Part shown: piece after piece, positions 31,391-43,883 of the stretch | Position numbering within the stretch: position 1 is the stretch's first letter | Layout: the number at the start of each line of letters is the position of its first letter | Source of the DNA: Serripes groenlandicus | Taxonomy: Eukaryota > Mollusca > Bivalvia > Cardiida > Cardiidae | DNA length: 64,000 nucleotides | Assembly (NCBI GenBank): GCA_031761405.1 | Contig: JASEVX010000007.1 | Span: 42,920,411 to 42,984,410, forward strand | Direction: 5' to 3' | Program-made: the position numbers and the translations under genes | The notes under the pieces: model-generated | The model's input: only the letters and a program-made list of their open reading frames with translations | The model's database searches: none | Told to the model about the DNA's origin: nothing

Positions 31391-31850
31391 GCATTTTCGT
31401 TAAAATGCTTGTCTTAATGATATCTAAGTCAAGTTCGAATATGGGTCATATTGGGTCAAAAACTATGTCACTAGGCCAAATTGAAGGGAAATCTTGTTAA
31501 CATAATGGAGGCTGCATTTTTAACTTGAGCATGTTGAAACTGTATTAGAATGTTTGTCTTGATGATATATATTGATCATGTCTGTTAAAAAACATAGTTC
31601 ACTAGGCCAAATTGAAGGGAAATCTTGTCACTGTAGAGGCCACGTTTTTTAAAATTTGATCAGAATGTTTATCTTAATGATATCTAGTCCATGTTCGAAT
31701 AAGGGTCATATCGGGTAAACAAATATAGGTCACTAGGCCAAATGAAAGAACATTTTGATAACACACCGGATGTTGCATTTTGAATCTTTGTCAGAATAAT
31801 TGTCTTGATGAGTTTTGCATATTTCAAACACTTTCTCCCAGTCTAGTACA
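31391..31850 (+). repeat. Tandem 131-bp dispersed repeat, about 3.5 copies
   Basis: 'cactaggccaaat' at 31469, 31600 and 31731 gives a 131-base step. Each unit includes 'gaatgtttgtcttgatgata' and 'gggtcatattgggtca'. No 5' or 3' hairpin ends found. Probably the core of another pearl-like element and the parent family of 1-437. Confidence 0.65.
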
Positions 31851-31925
31851 TGGTTTAGAGAACTATTTTAACTTGATGGAATGTGATTTAACATTGACAT
31901 ATTTCTCAATATAATAATGCAGAAA

Positions 31926-32103
31926 CTTCTGTTTTTAAATTGGCAGTTTAATAAAATTTACTACTTTTGACATGATCTTTCAACTTCTTGACAATAAATA
32001 CAAAAACATAAGCTCTTCTGTTTTTAAATTGGCAGTTTAATAACATTTACTATTTTTGACATTATCTTTCAACTTCTTGACAATAAATACAAAAACATAA
32101 GCT
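31926..32103 (+). repeat. Tandem duplication, 89-bp unit
   Basis: 'cttctgtttttaaattggca' starts at 31926 and at 32015. The two units differ at only a few positions. Confidence 0.85.
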
Positions 32104-32460
32104 GCAATTGTTATTTCCTTTCACATTTTCTCCACTTCTCCAACCTTCCAGCAGCCCCGAGGCTGTCAGCACTGCAGTGCTTTGATTTTTAAAATGTTCT
32201 CGACGGATAGGTCTTTTCAAAATGCGTTTTCGTTCAGGCTTATATTGCTTTAAATGGAATCGTTAGTTGGACTGCTCTATTCTTTGACTGGTATACGTAT
32301 GAATGACTGTTCAACGCTGTTTTCTTTGGTCATGAATGTTGTTTATTCTTTCAATTTACATATTATCCCTGCCGAATTTCAAAAAGTCGTCTCTTCCATA
32401 TTGAAAATTGGACCACTCCATTTTTCGTCGAACAGGAACATCTGTAAAATTTAATTGTCT
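32104..32460. other. No gene recognised
   Basis: Unassigned sequence before the hairpin. Confidence 0.4.
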
Positions 32461-32465
32461 AAATG

Positions 32466-32557
32466 GCAAACAATGCAGATTTCGCTTGTTACGACATGTC
32501 TCACATGAATCTGCATTGTTTGCTTAAGTTAATTGCCCGTGGCAGCGAAAGAGTTAA
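32466..32557. repeat. Hairpin plus TTAA-type repeat end
   Basis: GCAAACAATGCAGAT (32466-32480) pairs with ATCTGCATTGTTTGC (32509-32523). It is followed by 'gtggcagcgaaagagttaat', an end also seen (as 'gcgctgaaagagttaaagg') at 63970. Likely the right part of another TTAA-type MITE family. Confidence 0.5.
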
Positions 32558-33755
32558 TATGATACATACCTTGGCAGTCATCAGTCGAGGCTTGACATGG
32601 CACTTTATCTTGCCTATGGAATAAAGTATCATGTTGGCCAACTAACAAAATTGTTCAGAAGATGTACATGTTGTCAAAACCTTCCCCGCTCTTGAGATCA
32701 CAAGTACAGCAATGTATTTATCCATAGGTATGTCATCTATCTTCATGTATTATAACGCTTACTTGATTTCATTTTGGAAACATCTGAAAACACATGGAAT
32801 TCTGTGTCACCTTGGATTTGTCGATTTTGGACGCAGCAATTTTCGATGCATTGACTAAACGTGAGGAGAACTAGGTATACATTGAGGTTACACGATAAAA
32901 ATAATATTACGTTCTTGATATGACTCGGCTGGGAGGGCTAATAGTTGTTTCGACAAAGTCTCGACACTTATCAGTTCTCCCGAGTCGCGTAAGATAAAGT
33001 TCACATCTTAAGTCAAGGACGTAATATTTTCTATTAATATAACCGGATCTCTGACAAGGTCTATCATTAGTCAATCCTGGTAAAATCGGACAGTGTTGGA
33101 CCGGGTATTCGTTAAATGACGGGGCACCAATAGTATACAATCCTTATTATGTCTTAATGCTTTAATAGTCAAATTGTCATTAACTATTTCCAATGTATGC
33201 CAACCATAACATCTTAATGTGTTAATGTGTATTAGTATCTTCGTTGATTCAGTTGTTCTCAGCTAGCTTGTTTTAGGGATTGACTTCTGAATTGAGCCTT
33301 TCAGAGGGACAGCCATCTTAGATGTCTCATGTTTCACTTTCATACCATATGCAAAGTGAAGCCCTGGGAATATTTGTTGATCCGTGAACCTTGCAAAGTT
33401 CAGTGAATATCGTTTAGCAAGGAACAATTAAACGCCTGTCGTCTTTATATGAATCATAATTAAAAACAAACTCTGCCTTCTTTTTTTTATAGCATAATAT
33501 GACTAGTGTTTATGCCCTACTTTATTTCGAGTATGGAATAAAGTATGGGCTATCTAGAAATACTGTAGACATCACTAAAAGCTTTAATAGAAAGTTGGCA
33601 TGCATAAATGGGAATATTGTCATCAAATTTAATGACAGAACTTGGGTAAGGCAAGAATGTGTTGTATTGGCAGTGTTTTCAATATGGCAGATGATTGAGT
33701 ATTAACAAGTACTACTGAAGATCAGAACAGTCACTACTGCCATCTCTAGAATAGT
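32558..33755. other. No gene recognised
   Basis: Unassigned. Several short frames occur, none with a supporting motif. Confidence 0.45.
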
Positions 33756-33767
33756 TTGATTTTGCAG

Positions 33768-33998
33768 ATGATTCACCCTCACACGAACACTCAGGCCAAA
33801 TCAACAGAGTTCGATCACTTTGAATTCCATATTGGGTTAACGATCAGTCGAAGAAAAACAGACATACGATTAAATGTAACCGATCCAGACGCTGTCCAAA
33901 ACAATGGCAATTTAGACAGGGCTATCGTAAAAGATAGAATAGCTTGTAATGAAATTAACATCGTATCGACAAGGCAAGAAGCACATTTCAGTAACTGA
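33768..33998 (+). other. Open frame after an acceptor-like site, unrecognised
   Basis: 'gattttgcag' precedes a frame of about 76 codons (starts MIHPHTNTQAKS, ends TRQEAHFSN, then TGA). It is moderately balanced in composition but shows no domain I know. It may be a decayed exon or chance. Confidence 0.2.
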
Positions 33999-34224
33999 TC
34001 AATGTATGGAGATCAAGACAATCCAACAATAAGACGAAATTAGAGTTATTTATCAAGCAGTGTTTTTTCAAAGCTTCAATTGCTCAGCATGCTGGAGTAT
34101 GACATTAAATGACCTACACCTGTTATCAGTCTTCCACACGAAGGACTTAAGGAACATCATTTAAATATTTTGATCTGACATAATCTCAAATCAAGACTTT
34201 CTTACCAAAAGTGAATTAGGAAAT

Positions 34225-34700
34225 ATGGAGGAAATGCTTAAGAAAATGAAGATGGAGACGGATGGATATTATCATTGAACAGAGCCAGGAAGTCTCTCAC
34301 GAATGGCATTACATCATGGTGAGTGCTTAATGTAAACAGGTGCGGTGCCCGATCGATGGATAAAGTCATAGAGTCAATGGATAACAATGGAACCATCACG
34401 GCGAGCCAGTACACTATAAGTCGAATATATAAACAAAACACGTAAATGTAGCGTTCAGTTTTGTGCACATGGACCATGAAACCATTTTCATCCCCGTTTT
34501 ACGTTTCGTACTCCCCGGATGAGTGATCTGATTGCATTTCCTCTACGAGTCGATGAATAAAAATCGAGCCGTCACGGCGAACCAGTACGCTTAAAGGGTG
34601 AATAAATCATTATAACATGGAAATGTAGCGTTTAGTCTTTTGCTCATGGACCATGAAACCCTTTCCGCACACTTTTGCGTTTCATACTCTCAGGTTGTGA
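34225..34700 (+). other. Duplicated segment with degenerate EF-hand-like reading
   Basis: 34357-34437 reads SMDKVIESMDNNGTITASQY before a stop, preceded by an acceptor-like 'tgtaaacag'. A diverged second copy at 34551-34596 reads SMNKNRAVTANQYA. The surrounding phrases ('catggaccatgaaaccctttcc', 'gtagcgttcag') are duplicated too, about 190 bases apart. The D-N-N-G-T-I arrangement resembles half an EF-hand loop, but key acidic positions are missing. Treat as a possible decayed calcium-binding exon. Confidence 0.2.
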
Positions 34701-34992
34701 TTGCATATCCTCAAACGATTGGTTACACATTGACCAGCAAGTGGCTGGTTTCATTTAACAAAAAAATACACATGACATTCTCCGATCCTTCCAAACTAAA
34801 GTACAACGTTTGATCTCGTCAACTGAGAACATGTTGTCTTTGAACTGTGGTATACCACGACCCCTATGTAATTGAAGAGAAACGGGTCGATGTGTCGGTC
34901 ATAGTAAGTTCGGGCAATGCCGCACACTTCAAGGCTAATGTAAATCACCAAGAGAGAAGAAAATCGTTCTCACTTATTACCATACTATGCGT
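34701..34992. other. No gene recognised
   Basis: A 71-codon frame starts at 34847 without recognisable motifs. Confidence 0.35.
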
Positions 34993-35290
34993 TGGTATTT
35001 TCTATGCCCTGCCACGAAGTATCAACGATTGTCATATTAAGTCAGTTCGGTTCAGTTTTTAACCCGGATATTCGACTTAGCGTCGCTAGTACGAAATGGA
35101 TTTTCGTGTAAACCGGTAAAGTTACATGTCTATGGAGTTCATGCCGGTAAAGTTTAATGCCTATGGAGTACATACCGGTAATGTTAAATGTCTATGTAAT
35201 GCATACTGGTAAAGTTTAATGTCTATTGCATTTATCCCTGGTATTTGTATTTGCTGTATTCTTGTAAAACCGTACTGTAATAGTTATACC
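34993..35290 (+). repeat. Direct duplicate, left copy
   Basis: 'attttctatgccctgccacg' with 'aagtatcaacgatt', 'ggattttcgtgtaaaccggt' and 'gtatttgtatttgctgtatt' recur in the same order at 35927-36165. The left copy also has a 31-base unit ('ccggtaaagttaaatgtcta'-like) repeated four times at 35112-35240. Confidence 0.65.
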
Positions 35291-35431
35291 GCCTGGAATC
35301 TGTATTTAAACATAATGAACATTTAAACCATGGATACAATACCTATACCTATTTTGGGCTTTTAGCCACATTTTGCAAAGGTTTGCCTTCCTTGGCCTTT
35401 CTTTCTGGACTTGATGTTGATTACATTTTCT

Positions 35432-35924
35432 CATCCTCGGTACCCAGGCTATTCATAACACATATGATACCCTGGGCAAATTGGCTAGCGAAACTTCGTA
35501 AAGCGTGCACCTCGATTTTCTCCGTAACTACGAGGGGTGTTCGGAAAGTTTCGGGACAAGTGCCGTAACATTTTTTTTAAATATGCGTACACAATTCTTT
35601 CAACATACATAGCTCTATATAACTAGCGTCTTATTTTTAATTTTGTAATTTTGCTTTTGAAAATGAATAAATGGTATATAAAGCTATGTATGTTTAAAGA
35701 ATTGTGTTCAATTATAAAAAAAATAAGAATGTTAAGGCACTTGTCCCGATACTTTCCGAACACCCCTCGTACACTGTTATTAATGTACATCGCCTGAAAT
35801 TTGTAGCATGCACCCAATCAAGCGGCTGGATTTCACCTCATGAATTATTCATGACTACGAAGTTTCGCTAGCCAATTTGCCCAGGGTATCATATATGTTA
35901 TGAATAGCCTGGGTTCCGAGGATG
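35432..35924. mobile_element. Mutator-type MITE with 9-bp target duplication, interrupted
   Basis: Inverted ends of about 67 bases (CATCCTCGGTACCCAGGCTA on the left; the reverse complement of the right end is CATCCTCGGAACCCAGGCTA) differ at very few positions. ACATTTTCT is duplicated at 35423-35431 and 35925-35933. Long inverted repeats with a 9-base duplication are typical of Mutator-like elements. No transposase. Without the inserted mariner-type MITE the element would be about 250 bases. Confidence 0.8.
35531..35769. mobile_element. Mariner-type MITE nested in the Mutator-type MITE
   Basis: TA at 35529-35530 and 35770-35771. Ends CGAGGGGTGTTCGGAAAGT and its inverse are typical of mariner-family termini. 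Inner arms also mirror ('acatacatagct' with 'agctatgtatgt'), so the 239 bases fold into one long hairpin. Confidence 0.8.
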
Positions 35925-35926
35925 AC

Positions 35927-36165
35927 ATTTTCTATGGTCTCCCACGAAGTATTAACGAATATAGTATTGTTTCAGTGAGATTCCGTGACATTCGACTTCG
36001 TTACGCTGGCAACAAGCGGATTTTCTTGCATACCGGTACAGTTCAATGTCTATTGAATTGCATCCCTGGTACGTGTGTGTGTTTTTGCTTTATTCTTTTT
36101 TTAAAACAGATTTCTTGTTAAACCTTGCTGTTATAGTTCAACTGCTTGGAATTGGTATTAGAACA
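35927..36165 (+). repeat. Direct duplicate, right copy
   Basis: Partner of 34993-35290. It contains a single 'ataccggtacagttcaatgt' unit where the left copy has four. Confidence 0.6.
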
Positions 36166-36879
36166 TCCGGCACATGGCCATTAAAACAATGAATTCAAAA
36201 CAATACAGACACACAATGTGCACACTCTCCATAAACAGTTTTGTCATTTATTAAATAGAGTTGAAAACTTTGTGAAAAAAGGAAAAAAAATGCTCATCTT
36301 GTGTAATTTCTCCCTTTGCCACAATGTTTTCAAAGGGAAGTCTGTAATATAGTCGTCAGACAGCGTCTGTATATTGGAAAACGTTCAATTGTTCAAAGGG
36401 CACCAGCATGTAAAATGAGATTCAGATCACAAAGAAACGCACCTGGCGCCGTACTGTATGATGGGTCACGGACGAACAACTTAACTTAGGGAACAAGGTC
36501 AGAAAATAGCACAGAACAGACATGAATGGCGACCATCTATTACTGCCTTACATACAGTATATGTCAACCAGTCATACAGGGCAATACGTTAGAAGTTCAA
36601 ATAAAGGCATTGACTGCTTTGATAAACGCAATTTAATAAAATCAAGTGAATTGTATAGTTACAAAATAGTTATATATTGCCATACACATTCGATCTTAAG
36701 ACATTACTTTGTCCATTTAAATGTCTAGTATATTAAGAAATTAAATCCACGAGTTTAAGTGGAGTTTAGGACATGGACCTTTCTTTCAGACGTTTGACAA
36801 AAGTCAATGCGACACACGACATTAGTCTTCCATCAAAACAGTACATGTGGAAAGGCAGCCAATAACGGTGAACTGGTCG
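36166..36879. repeat. Unassigned, with a MITE-1 fragment
   Basis: 36248-36395 is a worn MITE-1 ('gagttgaaaactttgtgaaa', 'tttgccacaatgttttcaaa'). The rest is unassigned. Confidence 0.4.
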
Positions 36880-36955
36880 TCGTGATTTGACTGAAGAATT
36901 GGTGAAAACGGCGTTAAACCCATACATTCGATCGACCAATCAATCAAATATTTCG
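36880..36955 (+). repeat. SINE tail fragment
   Basis: 'gtcgtgatttgactgaagaa', 'gaaaacggcgttaaaccc' and 'caatcaatcaa'. Confidence 0.65.
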
Positions 36956-37124
36956 CGCAGAATTTTGATAGTCCTAAATCACAATATGTTTGTTTAAAAA
37001 AAGAAGGATTATTTAACTATTACACCATATAAACATACCATTGTTAGCCATAATCACAAATATCTCTATAACATTGATTATCGATTAATTGATGGCTTCG
37101 GTATTTTGACGTGGCTCACAACAA
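36956..37124. other. Unassigned spacer
   Basis: AT-rich, nothing recognised. Confidence 0.4.
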
Positions 37125-37262
37125 TTTTGCAGTTATATCACGGCGTTTGCTGGGTAAGTTACCAGTACTGCTGGTCCATCAATCCTGACACCAGCCAGTC
37201 AGTCGTAATGCTAACCCCTTAAACCTTAGCGCCAAGGAGGGCCAAGCATGACGCTATAACAT
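37125..37262 (-). mobile_element. SINE-A, reverse orientation, head missing
   Basis: On the plus strand: 'ttatatcacggcgtttgctg', 'ggtaagttaccagtactgct', 'ccagccagtcagtcgtaatg' and 'gcgccaaggagggcc', the inverse of the SINE-A body and tail. Confidence 0.75.
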
Positions 37263-37324
37263 GGAGAAATATTGCCGTAAAGAATATTTCTCTAAGCTAA
37301 ACACATATCTTTGTAAGAAAGATA

Positions 37325-37553
37325 TACATCTCTTTCTCACATATAGACGATTTTTGACGCCTCTGCAGCAGACAACTTTTGAAAAATTGAGATAAAAGTA
37401 GAAACTGTTCCAATCGAGCAATTTCCCCTTTTGTCACAATGTTTTCAACTCTGTACAATGATCAGCATTTACTATTTAGAGAATGTTCATATTTTTGCTG
37501 AGATGTGTTCAAATTCGTCTGCTGCAAATGTGTTGTATGTGGGAAAGGGTTAA
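37325..37553 (+). mobile_element. MITE-1 copy, left TTAA lost
   Basis: 'ctctttctcacatatagacg', 'gacgcctctgcagcagacaa', central hairpin worn, right arm 'ttcgtctgctgcaaatgtg', end GGGAAAGGG-TTAA. Confidence 0.65.
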
Positions 37554-37674
37554 GCTACACAGGTACACGTATCTGTAAGATAAAATGATATATCCTTGTC
37601 TTTGAGATACATCTATCTAATTAGGAGATATATTCTAAAAGGAAACATATCTTTCTAAAAAGATATCGCTTATA

Positions 37675-38868
<1,194 letters not shown>

Positions 38869-39428
38869 GTGTGTGGTGTATGTATGTCTTTCGAGATCTG
38901 CCTGTCATACACAATATGCTATCAGTTTTACAACTCGCGAGAAAACGTGTGAAAGTAATTAAAATTTCGTTTCGCCGATTTCGTCGTTCATCTTTATTGA
39001 ATATCTTAAGTATCGAAGGTATCAAGATATTTAATATCAAAACAATTTTACATCACGATTAAATTAATATTGTACCTTATGGCAGAAAAACAATGTTTCT
39101 TTAAGATATGTCAAGATACTTTAGCGTAATGGAAAACGTAATTTATCACTTACGTGAAGTGAAGTTATCAGAACTTTTCAAACAATAGTCCTTTTTCACA
39201 AACAACAACACTGTTCTTGAATAGATTGGAAGAAATTTGTTGCAAAAGGAGATATTACTCATCAAGAGCAATATCTTCTTTTTCAACATGTTATCAAAAG
39301 TCGTTTGCTACAGATGCGTCTGTGCGTGGGTATGGCTTTAAAATATTAATGATTGTGGGAAAACAGACAAACAAACAAAAACATTTATTATTTTAGACAG
39401 AATGCTAGTAGAAAATTGTTGGTAAAGA
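38869..39428. repeat. Unassigned, with a MITE-1 remnant
   Basis: 39185-39335 is a worn MITE-1 ('ttgcaaaaggagatattact', 'gtcgtttgctacagatgcgt'). The rest is unassigned. Confidence 0.4.
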
Positions 39429-39809
39429 ATGATAATTGTTTTAAGCGACGGTGTTATCAACGCACGTCTACTACAGACGTTTAAAGTACCTAAGAATGCA
39501 ATGTTAACTATAAATAAATGCAGCAAAAAGGGAATCGCGATGGAACGAAACCGCCTTAGGACGAAATTTACTCGCTTCGCTGTTCCAAATTATTTCGAAC
39601 GGATACCAGAATATATGAGAACAAAACAGATAATTCGTCAATGTGTATTCAGAGCTCTAGATATGGGTAGTTTTGCTTGTTCTAAATTATTATTAGAAAA
39701 TCTAGCCCTACGTTGTGGGTACTCAAAGAGTCGTCTCAATAAGATGAGTATTGTGTGTGCCTACAACAAAGGGTATACCTTCTCCTTATCTGGACCTCTG
39801 GTTTTATGA
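39429..39809 (+). other. 126-codon open frame, unrecognised
   Basis: Starts MIIVLSDGVINARLL and ends GYTFSLSGPLVL. No domain, signal peptide or membrane segment that I recognise, and no promoter or splice context. Its length is within what chance gives in 64 kb, but it is not made of an obvious repeat. It ends just before an AT microsatellite and a long hairpin. I would not annotate it as a gene without a homologue. Confidence 0.2.
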
Positions 39810-39852
39810 GTGGCTGATTACATCAACGGGTGTTATATATATATATATATAT

Positions 39853-39940
39853 ACTCTTTCGGCATTTTTAATCTGATTATACGTGCGTGCTTGTTAGTAC
39901 AAGCACGCGCGTATAATCAGATTAAAAATGCCGAAAGAGT
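39853..39940. repeat. 88-bp near-perfect palindrome beside (AT)n
   Basis: ACTCTTTCGGCATTTTTAAT and the following 22 bases pair with the right half across a 4-base loop (TAGT), giving 42-base arms with about one mismatch. (AT)n occupies 39833-39852 directly to the left. Confidence 0.9.
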
Positions 39941-40279
39941 CATTTTGACCAGAGAAAGTTGATGTTATGCACCAGTGTCGCTGAAAAAGACTGCGTTAAT
40001 TAATACATGGAGTGACACCTGTTATTTTTTCTGGTTCTTGTTTTAAATAGTTCAGTCACTGTCCCAAACAAATGGGCAAACAAAAAAGATACCTCCGTTA
40101 CTTCGCATTTCAATTAAGCAGGGCATGAGAAGTGCTTCTAAACAAATCAAAAGCGACTATTATAGGGTACAACGACCCGGAAACGATTCCGCTGTGGTCT
40201 TATACCCCTCCTCTTAAACGTTGGGAGCCAGACATCAACCTCACAGCAACTTACGCAAGCTGTTAATCAAGGTGGACTA
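39941..40279. other. No gene recognised
   Basis: Unassigned sequence. Confidence 0.4.
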
Positions 40280-40435
40280 ACAGTCCATGTGGAAAAGCAG
40301 CAGTTGCCTGGACAGACTGTTGTGTGGAGAACTGGTGTGCGAAAGCCGGGAAACATATTGGTAGGTGAACTGGCTGCCGTCATATGAATGAACAATTGTT
40401 AAGACGGCGTTAAACCCAAATCAACCAATCGTCAG
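40280..40435 (+). mobile_element. SINE-B, 3' part
   Basis: 'gtccatgtggaaaagcagca', 'gtgtggagaactggtgtgcg', 'gtgaactggctgccgtcata' and 'agacggcgttaaaccc', then AATCAACCAATC. Confidence 0.65.
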
Positions 40436-40504
40436 TTCGATTAACAATTACACACACATGCTTTCGACATACTTGTAAAGAACAGTGAACATTTGGATCG
40501 GATA

Positions 40505-40690
40505 GCCATCATGCCCCAAAACGTATTTTTTGATGCGTCTGCAGCAGATAACTTTTTGGAAAACATTATAGCAAAAGGAGAAATTGCTTATCATTATCAT
40601 TTTCTCAATTTGACACAATGTTTTCATGGAGGGCAGCCAGCCATTACTACCATTTATAAAGTGTTTGATAAGACCCGGCCGGGGAATTGC
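40505..40690. repeat. MITE-1 fragment and SINE-A fragment
   Basis: 40505-40630: 'gatgcgtctgcagcagataa' and 'gcaaaaggagaaattgctta'. 40650-40690, minus strand: inverse of 'ccccggccgggtc' and of 'tttaaaaatggta'-like body. Confidence 0.5.
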
Positions 40691-41039
40691 CATTCGGAAA
40701 ACTATATGAGTCACATTTCCCGATAAGTCTTTGCGCACAGTTAAGTCTCAGATGAGTCTGTATATACGCACAGTTTCATCAGAATCTTCACTGTCCGCAG
40801 TATGCTTTGTAGACTAGACACAAATGCATATTCTTGCAAGACGTAGAGGTGTATACCTACTAGATGTATTTCAATGTGACCGTAAATAGGAAAAGATACA
40901 CGTCGGCGTTTGTAAACAGCGTAGATCGAGACCAGCCCATGTATCCGCACAGTCTGATCAAGATATACACTGTTCACATATTACGTCTTAAGGCTTGTTA
41001 GAAGATTTACAACTTACACAAGCTCGTTACAAGATTCTG
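40691..41039. repeat. Dispersed MITE-like phrases, no gene
   Basis: 'gatcgagaccagcccatgta' and 'tccgcacagtctgatcaaga' resemble the interior of the MITE at 17742-17972. Borders unclear. Confidence 0.35.
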
Positions 41040-42650
41040 TCAACTTGTGTGGAGGTCGCGGGTTCGATCTCCGACCGGGTCACACCAAATACTTTAAAAA
41101 TGTAGTAATGACTTGGCGCTCAGGATTGTTGGGTTAGCATTACGACTAAACCGCTGTTGTAGGAATGAATGGACCAGACGTACTGATAGCTTTACCAGGA
41201 AACACCGGGATATAACACTGTTGTATGAATGAATGGACCAGACGTACTGATAGCTTTACCAGGAAACACCGTGATATAACACTGTTGTATGAATGAATGG
41301 ACCAGACTTACTGATAGCTTTATCAGGAAACAACGTGATATAACACTTTTGTATGAATGAATGGACCAGACGTACTGATAGCTTTACCAGGAAACATCGT
41401 GATATAACACTGTTGTATGAATAAATGGACCAGACGTACTGATAGCTTTACCAGGAAACAACGTGATATAACACTGTTGTATGAATAAATGGACCAGACG
41501 TACTGATAGCTTTACCAGGAAACACCGTGATATAACACTGTTGTATGAATAAATGGACCAGACGTACTGATAGCTTTACCAGGAAACAACGTGATATAAC
41601 ACTGTTGTATGAATGAATGGACCAGACGTACTGATGGCTTTACAGGAAACACCGTGATATAACACTGTTGTATGAATGAATGGACCAGACGTACTGATGG
41701 CTTTACCAGGAAACACCGTGATATAACACTGTTGTATGAATGAATGGACCAGACGGACTTATAGCTTTACCAGGAAACACCGTGATATAACACTGTTGTA
41801 TGAATGAATGGACCAGACGGAATGATAGCTTTACCAGGAAACATCGTGATATAACACTGTTGTATGAATGAATGGACCAGACGTACTGATAGCTTTACCA
41901 GGAAACAACGTGATATAACACTTTTGTATGAATGAATGGACCAGACGTACTGATAGCTTTACCAGGAAACACCGTGATATAACACTGTTGTATGAATGAA
42001 TGGACCAGACGTACCGATAGCTTTACCACCCCACACCGTGATATAACACTGTTGTATGAATGAATTGATCAGAAATACTGATAGCTTTAACAGAAAACAC
42101 CGTGATATAACACTGTTGTATGCATGAATGGACCAGACGTACTTATAGCTTTACCAGGAATCACCGTGATATAACACTTTTGTATGAATGAATGGACCAG
42201 ACGTACTCATAGCTTTACCAGGAAACATCGTGATATAACACTGTTGTATGAATGAATGGACCAGACGTACTGATAGCCTTACCAGGAAACACCGGGATAT
42301 AACACTGTTGTATGAATGAATGGACCAGACGTACTGATAGCTTTACCAGGAAACACCGTGATATAACACTGTTGTATGAATGAATGGACCAGACGGACTG
42401 ATAGCTTTACCAGGAAACACCGTGATATAACACTGTTGTAGGAATCAATGGACCAGACGTACTCATAGCTTTACCAGGAAACATCGTGATATAACACTTT
42501 TGTATGCATGCATGGACCAGACGTACTCATAGCTTTACCAGGAAACACCGTCATATAACACTGTTGTATGAATGAATGGACCAGACGTACTCATAGCTTT
42601 ACCAGGAAGCACAGTGATATAACACTTGTTGAAAGTGAGCTGATCTATTG
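41040..42650 (+). repeat. SINE-A whose tail has expanded into a 64-bp minisatellite (about 23 units)
   Basis: It starts as a normal SINE-A: B box 'gcgggttcgatctccgaccg', body 'accaaatactttaaaaatgt' and 'gcgctcaggattgttgggtt'. From about 41143 the segment 'tgtatgaatgaatggaccag', 'acgtactgatagctttacc' and 'aggaaacaccgtgatataac' repeats with a 64-base step (GGACCAGACG at 41171, 41235 and so on to 42578). It closes with 'gtgatataacacttgttgaa', the usual continuation of the SINE tail. The array is therefore internal to one SINE copy. Confidence 0.9.
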
Positions 42651-42785
42651 TCGAACAGTCCCGATCAAGTTACACTTTGTAGGTGTATTGGTTGATCTGG
42701 AAACACATGAGTATGTAAACTGGCCGCCGTGATCTGACTGAAACATTGTTGAAAACGGCGTTTAACCCTAATCAATCAATAAATG
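42651..42785 (+). repeat. SINE-B tail
   Basis: 'ctggaaacacatgagtatgt', 'aactggccgccgtgatctga', 'gttgaaaacggcgtttaac' and AATCAATCAATAAA. Confidence 0.7.
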
Positions 42786-43446
42786 GTTGAGCTGTATAAG
42801 GTTAATCAATCCCGGAACTATACATTATCAATGACGGGGGCGACTCTACCTGTAGTACACGTATGGCTTAGTTTCTTACTATCAGCGCACTAGTCCAATA
42901 AGGTAATAGTAACAGAAGGTCATGGACCGCCTTGTAAGCCCATTGGGACTGGGTTATGTATGACTATTAGTAGACAATGTACGTTAACACGTCCCTTAAG
43001 ACCCTTAGATCAACATTAAAGTAGCTCCATTCAATAAATGTCCATACGTTACGGCCCTGGTGAGGCTGTACAATCGCACTCGCTGTTCGAAGGAAACCGA
43101 CGTAAACCAATTGAGACTTTTGATAAATTACTAGAATCGAGACCCGTACTAAAGCGGGTACATATAATGTGACTATACAACCATTTATTCTCCAATAAAT
43201 TAGAAGGAGTTTGTGAGTATGACACGGCCTGTTTCAATCAGTCTATTCAATTTGATCGATCTCAAACTGGACATGTTCGATCTCTGCGGACTGTCAAAAC
43301 TCAATACCACGGTCATTCGTCTATTGACCAATCCATCATTTAAACCATGCCGCAACAAAACCGCTTTTTGCTATAAACGAAATGGCAAATACGATTAAAT
43401 TGTGAACGCTCATCCTAACCTCTTCAGAGCAGCATATAACAGACAA
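42786..43446. other. No gene recognised
   Basis: Unassigned. Short opposing frames at 43049-43398 lack motifs. Confidence 0.45.
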
Positions 43447-43682
43447 ATATAATTGAGCCGTCCCACGAGAAAACCAACATTATGGACTCCGCAGGCTGAT
43501 CCGGGCCGACACATTCTGTCTCAGGGGGATAGAGGTATAGAGTAATGATTCACGAAACAGAAAATACATAGGGGGTTAAATTTGTTTGCTTAGATGTGCC
43601 GGCGCAGCATGCTTAGGCTGATTCGGATTGATACTTTACGCAGAGTCCATAATGTTGGTTTTCTCGCGGGACGGCTCATATA
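43447..43682 (+). mobile_element. MITE-3 copy (GAGCCGTCCCACGAGAAAAC ends)
   Basis: The left end GAGCCGTCCCACGAGAAAAC then 'caacattatggactc' pairs with the right end 'gagtccataatgttggtttt' then 'ctcgcgggacggctc'. The interior has 'ctgatccgggccgacacatt' and 'tagagtaatgattcacgaaa'. Two more copies occur at 45363 and 47312. I recall this family as abundant in dreissenid-type bivalves, from memory only. Confidence 0.8.
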
Positions 43683-43883
43683 TCATCTGTTTTAGAGGGA
43701 TGTCGCTCTTTAGAAGTAAATAATTTCTGTGATTATAACACATGTTGACACCTTTGAATGCGTCCAGTATGTAAAACAATGTAGGAATATGGAGAAAAAA
43801 AAAGAGCTCAAAATGAGCACGTTTTCCGTTTCCAACAACAATGTTTACACATATTTCGAATATATATATATTATGTATATCTT

